Origin: Helianthus annuus
Taxonomy: Eukaryota; Streptophyta; Magnoliopsida; Asterales; Asteraceae
DNA length: 64,000 nucleotides
Reading direction: 5' to 3'
NCBI RefSeq assembly: GCF_002127325.2
Contig: NC_035444.2
Coordinates: 36,407,141-36,471,140, forward strand
Positions 59,307 through 64,000 of the stretch are shown here, in pieces. Position 1 is the stretch's first letter; the number at the start of each line of letters is the position of its first letter. The translations under genes and the position numbers were made by a program. The notes below the pieces were generated by a model, which did not search any database, had not been told where the DNA came from, and was given only the letters and a program-made list of their open reading frames with translations.

Positions 59307-61877
59307 ATGGCTTCATCATTGAAGAACACGTCCACGGCGATGTCTGCAGTCACCTCATCACACACCACTTTGCCTCCTCCACCGGCAGGATCTCAGAAAA
59401 ATACTGAGAAGAGATCAACTCCCACTTTCTCTAAACCTCCATCTTCTTCTGCTATGAATTCTTCTATTCCCAGTACTAGTGATATATTTGCTTTAATTTT
59501 GCAGATGAAGGATCGTATGCAGCGGCAGGATGAGACTAATGACAGGATCCTCAGGGAAATTGGAGACCTCAAAAGACAAAAGAAAGCGGCAGAGGATCAC
59601 TCCCCACTGATGCCCAAATCCTTGAGCTTCGATACTCCAATGATCACTTCCCAGCCATCAGGGATCCCGGACATGCAAATCATAGGGGAGTCAAGAGGAT
59701 CACATCTCAACTCGGCAGCAATGACTCAGACATCAGGCTCACATTTTCAGCCAGTAGGATCCTATCCTCAGTACATGGGATCCTTCATGAATTCAGGAGC
59801 CTATCCGGGGGCACAGCAGTTTCAAGGATCCTATTTTGTTCCAGGATCATTCCAGGGCCAAGGATCCTCCTTTGTTCCAGGATCATCCCAGGTTCAAGGA
59901 TCCTCCTTCGTTCCAGGATCATCCCAGACACCAGGATCCTTCCAGATGCCAGGATCCCTAAAAAGTTTGCAAACAGGAAGTCTAGATGTCCATCAAGGGG
60001 ACTTCATTCCAATGCAGACCATTGCTTCCACTGGTCCCTCCGTTGTTCCGGAATCCCAGCAATATGGATTCCCTAACTTGAACCCAATGGGAGGTAACAC
60101 TTTAAATAATTATCCTACCACTAACCATGGATTCATGCAGGATACAGGTACCAATCATGCTATGGCCAGGGAGTTGCAGAAGCTAAAAGATATGATCTCA
60201 AGTGTTCCAGGGGTAGTCAAGCCTATCCCAGAGATTGCAGATGGAAGCCACAAGGTATCTCGCTTTGCACCACCAATTTGTGATGCAGAGGTACCCAAAA
60301 GGTTCCATATCCCTACCATGAAGCTGTATGATGGCACAACGGATCCAGAGGAGCATATAGCACAATACAGGGAGAGGATGGAGATCAATCCTATCCCAGA
60401 AAAGTTGAAGGAAGCATGCCTATGTAAAGGATTTGGATCCACTCTTACTGGATCAGCTCTTAAGTGGCTGCTAAGTCTTCCCCCCTACTCTATTACTTCA
60501 TTTGCTAATTTAGTTAATTTATTCAATAACCAATTCTCTTGTAGCAGAAAAATTGAAAAATTAACTAGTGATTTGTACAGGATAACTCAAAATCATAATG
60601 AATCATTAAGGGATTATATAACTAAATTTAGTAAAGAATCCTTGGACATTCCCAACTTGGATATGGCTACGGCTGTTGAAGCCTTCAAAATGGGACTGCT
60701 TAAGGATTCATTATTCTATGATGATCTTGTTATGACACCATGCAGGAATCTAGATGAAGTAAGAACTCGAGCACTCAGGTTCATTCGGCTAGAGGATGAC
60801 AAGAGGATCCAGGAGAGACAAGTAGGATCCTCAAAACAGGAGAAGCAAGGATCCTCCTTCAAGAACAACAAATTTAAATCCTACCATAGAAATGAGAACA
60901 AGAATGTGCATGCTGTTGACCAAGAAGAGGATGATGAAGATTATCCTCCAATCTCAGAATACTGTTTTTCCGTTGCTAATCATGAATTGATCCTTGCAAT
61001 GCAGAATCTAGGTGAAAAAGCTAGATGGCCCAGGAAGAATGATAAACCATCCGGGACTAAAGACAAGTCAAAATGGTGTGCATACCATGAGGATTTCGGG
61101 CATCTAACTGAAGAATGCATAGCTTTAAGAAAAGAGATTGGATATCTGTTAAGCAAGGGGCATCTAAAAGAATTGTTGGGGAGAAAAAAGCAAAGGACCC
61201 AGGATCCTGAAAGGATCCCCGAAAAAGCTCCAGCACCGCCGGCAAATGCACAAGTGATCAACTTTATATCCGGAGGATCAGACATCTGTGGTACATCCTT
61301 CTCGGCGGCCAAAAGACATGCAAAAGAATCAAAAATGGACAATGGTGAAAGGCCTATTAGAACATCAAGTGTCTCAGAAGGGAAGATGATAACATTTGAT
61401 GAGGATGATCGCATTAACATTCAGGATCCTCACCATGATAGTTTAGTCATCACTCTCTTTATCTCTAACCATTTTGTCCGCAGGATCCTTATTGATGGAG
61501 GGAGCTCAGTGAACATTATCCAGCTTGATGTTCTGAAGAAAATGGGTATCCCAGAATCAGACATCACACCGAGATCCTCCGTGCTTGTAGGATTCAGTGG
61601 GGAAACGAAGAAAACTCTGGGGGACATCAAACTCCCAATCTACGTGGAAGGATTACATAATTATCAGAAATTTTGTGTTATTGACTGTTTATCCTGTTGC
61701 AACGTTATCCTTGGCAGGCCTTGGATACATGATATGAAAGCAGTCCCATCCACCTACCATCAATGTGTGAAGCTCCCTAGCCCATGGGGGATAATCAAGA
61801 TCGACAGTGATCAGCAGGAGGCTAAGGATTGTTATACCTCATCTATGAAGCCAACCTCGAAGCCAAGGGAGCAATAG
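59307..61877 (+). CDS. gag-pro: Gag-protease of element E3, 856 aa, intact
   Basis: The start is ATG 59307; the upstream in-frame TTG at 59280 is not used. It has a Ser/Thr/Pro-rich N-terminus, a coiled coil (MKDRMQRQDETNDRILRE), a Gly-Ser repeat block (GSSFVPGSSQ units, 59815-59965), and a retrotransposon Gag domain (KLYDGTTDPEEHIAQY to FKMGLLKD). A knuckle-like CAYHEDFGHLTEEC and a retropepsin with LIDGGSSVN and VILGRPWIH follow. It ends at TAG 61875-61877 in a readthrough context. It is the only unbroken gag-pro here. Because protease precedes the stop, both Gag and Gag-Pol products would carry it. Confidence 0.92.
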   Translation: MASSLKNTSTAMSAVTSSHTTLPPPPAGSQKNTEKRSTPTFSKPPSSSAMNSSIPSTSDIFALILQMKDRMQRQDETNDRILREIGDLKRQKKAAEDHSPLMPKSLSFDTPMITSQPSGIPDMQIIGESRGSHLNSAAMTQTSGSHFQPVGSYPQYMGSFMNSGAYPGAQQFQGSYFVPGSFQGQGSSFVPGSSQVQGSSFVPGSSQTPGSFQMPGSLKSLQTGSLDVHQGDFIPMQTIASTGPSVVPESQQYGFPNLNPMGGNTLNNYPTTNHGFMQDTGTNHAMARELQKLKDMISSVPGVVKPIPEIADGSHKVSRFAPPICDAEVPKRFHIPTMKLYDGTTDPEEHIAQYRERMEINPIPEKLKEACLCKGFGSTLTGSALKWLLSLPPYSITSFANLVNLFNNQFSCSRKIEKLTSDLYRITQNHNESLRDYITKFSKESLDIPNLDMATAVEAFKMGLLKDSLFYDDLVMTPCRNLDEVRTRALRFIRLEDDKRIQERQVGSSKQEKQGSSFKNNKFKSYHRNENKNVHAVDQEEDDEDYPPISEYCFSVANHELILAMQNLGEKARWPRKNDKPSGTKDKSKWCAYHEDFGHLTEECIALRKEIGYLLSKGHLKELLGRKKQRTQDPERIPEKAPAPPANAQVINFISGGSDICGTSFSAAKRHAKESKMDNGERPIRTSSVSEGKMITFDEDDRINIQDPHHDSLVITLFISNHFVRRILIDGGSSVNIIQLDVLKKMGIPESDITPRSSVLVGFSGETKKTLGDIKLPIYVEGLHNYQKFCVIDCLSCCNVILGRPWIHDMKAVPSTYHQCVKLPSPWGIIKIDSDQQEAKDCYTSSMKPTSKPREQ

Positions 61878-61911
61878 CAATTACAGTATCCTCCAAGGAA
61901 TGTCTTGGAGG
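61872..61911 (+). promoter_or_regulatory. Stop-readthrough cassette, element E3
   Basis: CAA-TAG-CAA-TTA spans 61872-61883. After CAGTAT a hairpin with arms CCTCCAAG (61890-61897) and CTTGGAGG (61904-61911) and loop GAATGT follows. Pol continues in the same frame. The layout is identical in elements A and B. Confidence 0.82.
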
Positions 61912-64000
61912 CAAGGGAACAAGATGTGGATGAAATCCTCTTGGATCCTAGTGATCCTGAATCAAAAATCTATATCGGATCAGGGATCCTTGGCAAGATA
62001 AAAGAAGACTTATTATCCTTCCTCAAAAGAAGAAAATCTACCTTTGCTTGGAAACATGAAGATATGACAGGTATATCTAAGGATATTATTACTCACAAAC
62101 TTGGCATTGACAGGTCTATCAAACCAATCCATCAAAAAAGGAGGAAGTTTGCACCAGAAAGGAATGCCATTATCCAAGAAGAAGTAGAGAGACTACTTCG
62201 AGCAGGTATGATCAGATAGGTAAAGTATCCAAAATGGTTAGCCAATGTGGTTGTTGTCCAAAAGAAAAATGGAAAGTGGAGGGTATGTGTCGATTTCACT
62301 GATCTGAATAAGGCATGTCCCAAGGATCCTTTCCCATTACCCCACATTGACTCCATGGTGGATGCAACGGCGGGGCATGAACTGTTGACCTTTATGGATG
62401 CATCATCTGGATTCCAACAAATTCAGATGGAACCATCTGACCAAGAGGATACAGCCTTTATGACCCCAACCGGTTTATATTGTTATATTGCCATGCCTTT
62501 TGGACTAAGAAATGCAGGTGCAACATATCAAAGGCTGGTGAATATGATGTTCAAAGATCAAATTGGAAAAACTATGGAAGTGTACATAGATGACATGGTG
62601 GTCAAGTCAAAGAAAGCTGAGGATCACCTAAGGGATTTGGAAGAAGCATTCGATATCCTTGATAGTTACAACATGAAACTTAATCCTTCGAAATGCCATT
62701 TTGGTGTTAAGGCAGGAAAGTTCTTAGGATACATGGTAACCCAGAGGGGCATTGAAGCAAGCCCGGAACAAATCAAAGCATTAGTAAATATCAAATCTCC
62801 TGCCAATGCCAAGGATGTTCAAAGACTGACAGGCAGGATAGCAGCTTTGAACAGGTTCATATCGAAATCCTCAGAAAAATGCAAAGAATTCTACGATATC
62901 CTAAGGAAGAATAAGAAGTTCGAATGGACTGAGAAGCATGAGAACGCTTCACAAGCCCTCAAAGAATATATGTCCTCAGCACCAGCATCAGCTAAACCGG
63001 AAAAAGGAGATGTGTTATCCTTATACCTGGCGGTATCCTCAACCACTGTAAGTGCTGTCCTTGTCAAGGATCATGAAGGTACACAATATCCTATCTACTA
63101 TGTAAGTAAAAGTTTACTTGATGCCGAATCCAGGTACTCACACCTCGAAAAACTTATTCTTGCATTAATCATGGCATCCACTAAGTTAAGGCATTATTTT
63201 GAAACCCATACTATTGTTGTTAAAACTAATTTTCCAATTAAGAATGTCCTCAGGAAACCGGAGATGTCAGGGAGAATGGCTAAGTGGGCAGTGAAGCTTA
63301 GTGCCCATGATATAAGATATGAACCAAGAACAGCCATTAAATCACAAGCCTTAGCCGACTTTGTGGCTGATTTCAGTAGTGATCTACAGAAAGAAGCAGA
63401 ATTGGAGGTCCAGCAGCTGGATGAAACCAAGGATCCTTGGATATTACACACTGACGGATCCTCAAATGTCAAGGGCACAGGGCTCGGGATCCTACTAAAA
63501 TCGCCACAGGGGGACATGATACCCCACTCCATAGCCTGTGAGTTCCAAGCAACTAACAATGAGGCTGAGTATGAAGCCTTGATTACTGGCTTGCAAATTG
63601 CTAAGGATATGGGGGTAAAATATCTTAAAGTATATGTAGACTCATTATTGATCACCAATCACTTTAACGGATCCTATGCTGTTAAAGGTGAAAAACTAAC
63701 CAAATATTTAGAGATAGTCAAAAAATTGGCACTCTCTTTTGTTTCTTTCAGTTTAACACAGGTACCAAGGGAGGATAACACGGAAGCTGATGCATTGGCC
63801 AACTTAGGATCATCCTTGAAATTCCAGAAGACATAAGTATCCCTATCATCCATATCCTGGCTCCTACTATTGAAAATCAAGTGGCCATGGAAATAGAAGA
63901 GGATACTGCAATAATCCCTAGTGAAGAAGCTCAATCTTATTCAGGATCATGGGTCTCACCAATCATGAAATACTTGCAAAACGGAGAGATTCCAATGGGA
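61878..64000 (+). pseudogene. pol: Pol of element E3, broken and cut by the window end
   Basis: It is in frame with gag-pro after the readthrough stop. TAG 62217-62219 replaces a Glu codon at MIR-E-VKYPKW. The frame is then open through RT (DASSGFQQI and YIDDMVV both normal), RNase H and most of aRNH. One A is missing near 63817-63822 (LGSSLK), shifting the frame. The sequence continues as aRNH/integrase spacer to the window edge; integrase is not reached. Confidence 0.88.

Larger units (their letters stand above)
44754..64000 (+). mobile_element. Array E: four LTR-gag starts in tandem, the last leading into pol
   Basis: LTRs start at 44754, 46996, 56259 and 58501, each 729 bp and each followed by the primer site and gag. 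The first three gags are all cut at the same codon (TPC), directly at the next LTR; the fourth continues into protease and pol. With the 7,021-bp insertion removed, the second unit is 2,242 bp, equal to the third (56259-58500). The first LTR and gag are diverged from the other three. The element runs off the window. Confidence 0.92.

Overview
This is plant nuclear DNA made entirely of nested LTR retrotransposons; I see no host gene. A flowering plant is indicated by Ty3/gypsy elements of the Athila and Tat lineages (Tat recognised by the second, archaeal-like RNase H after the RT-RNase H), a Ty1/copia-like element primed by initiator-Met tRNA, and plant-type splice sites and TATA boxes. Asteraceae is a weak guess from the style of the proteins.

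Layout from the oldest layer inward. Element G (+, decayed Tat) occupies 1-3998 and resumes at 17910-19789. Athila (4004-17904, target duplication GACAA) is inserted in it. Element F (-, Tat; 3' LTR 19790-20507) is inserted in G's accessory gene and runs to 24626. Element B (-, Tat; 3' LTR 24627-25345) is inserted in F's integrase and runs to 33346, resuming at 44094-44173. Element A (-, complete Tat, 33347-44088, duplication GCAGC) sits in B's gag. A minus-strand Tat LTR (D, 44174-44753) also sits in B's gag, and the plus-strand Tat array E starts inside it at 44754. E reads LTR-gag, LTR-gag, LTR-gag, LTR-gag-pol, with every truncated gag cut at the same base. A 7,016-bp gag-only copia-like element (48398-55413, duplication GGATC) interrupts the second gag.

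How the parts work together. The Tat elements encode Gag-protease in one frame and RT-RNase H-aRNH-integrase downstream in the same frame, separated by one TAG in the context CAA-TAG-CAA-TTA followed by a perfect 8-bp hairpin. This looks like programmed stop-codon readthrough setting the Gag:Pol ratio. Between pol and the 3' LTR, on the opposite strand, lies a separate four-exon gene with its own TATA box. It is present in four elements (G, F, B, A), and every copy is broken by different lesions. Athila is the youngest-looking large element: its LTRs appear identical except for a burst of differences in the last ~45 bp. No Tat element here looks fully autonomous. A is closest, but has a gag nonsense codon and an altered RT motif.

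All readings are by eye; identity statements come from visual comparison, not alignment software.
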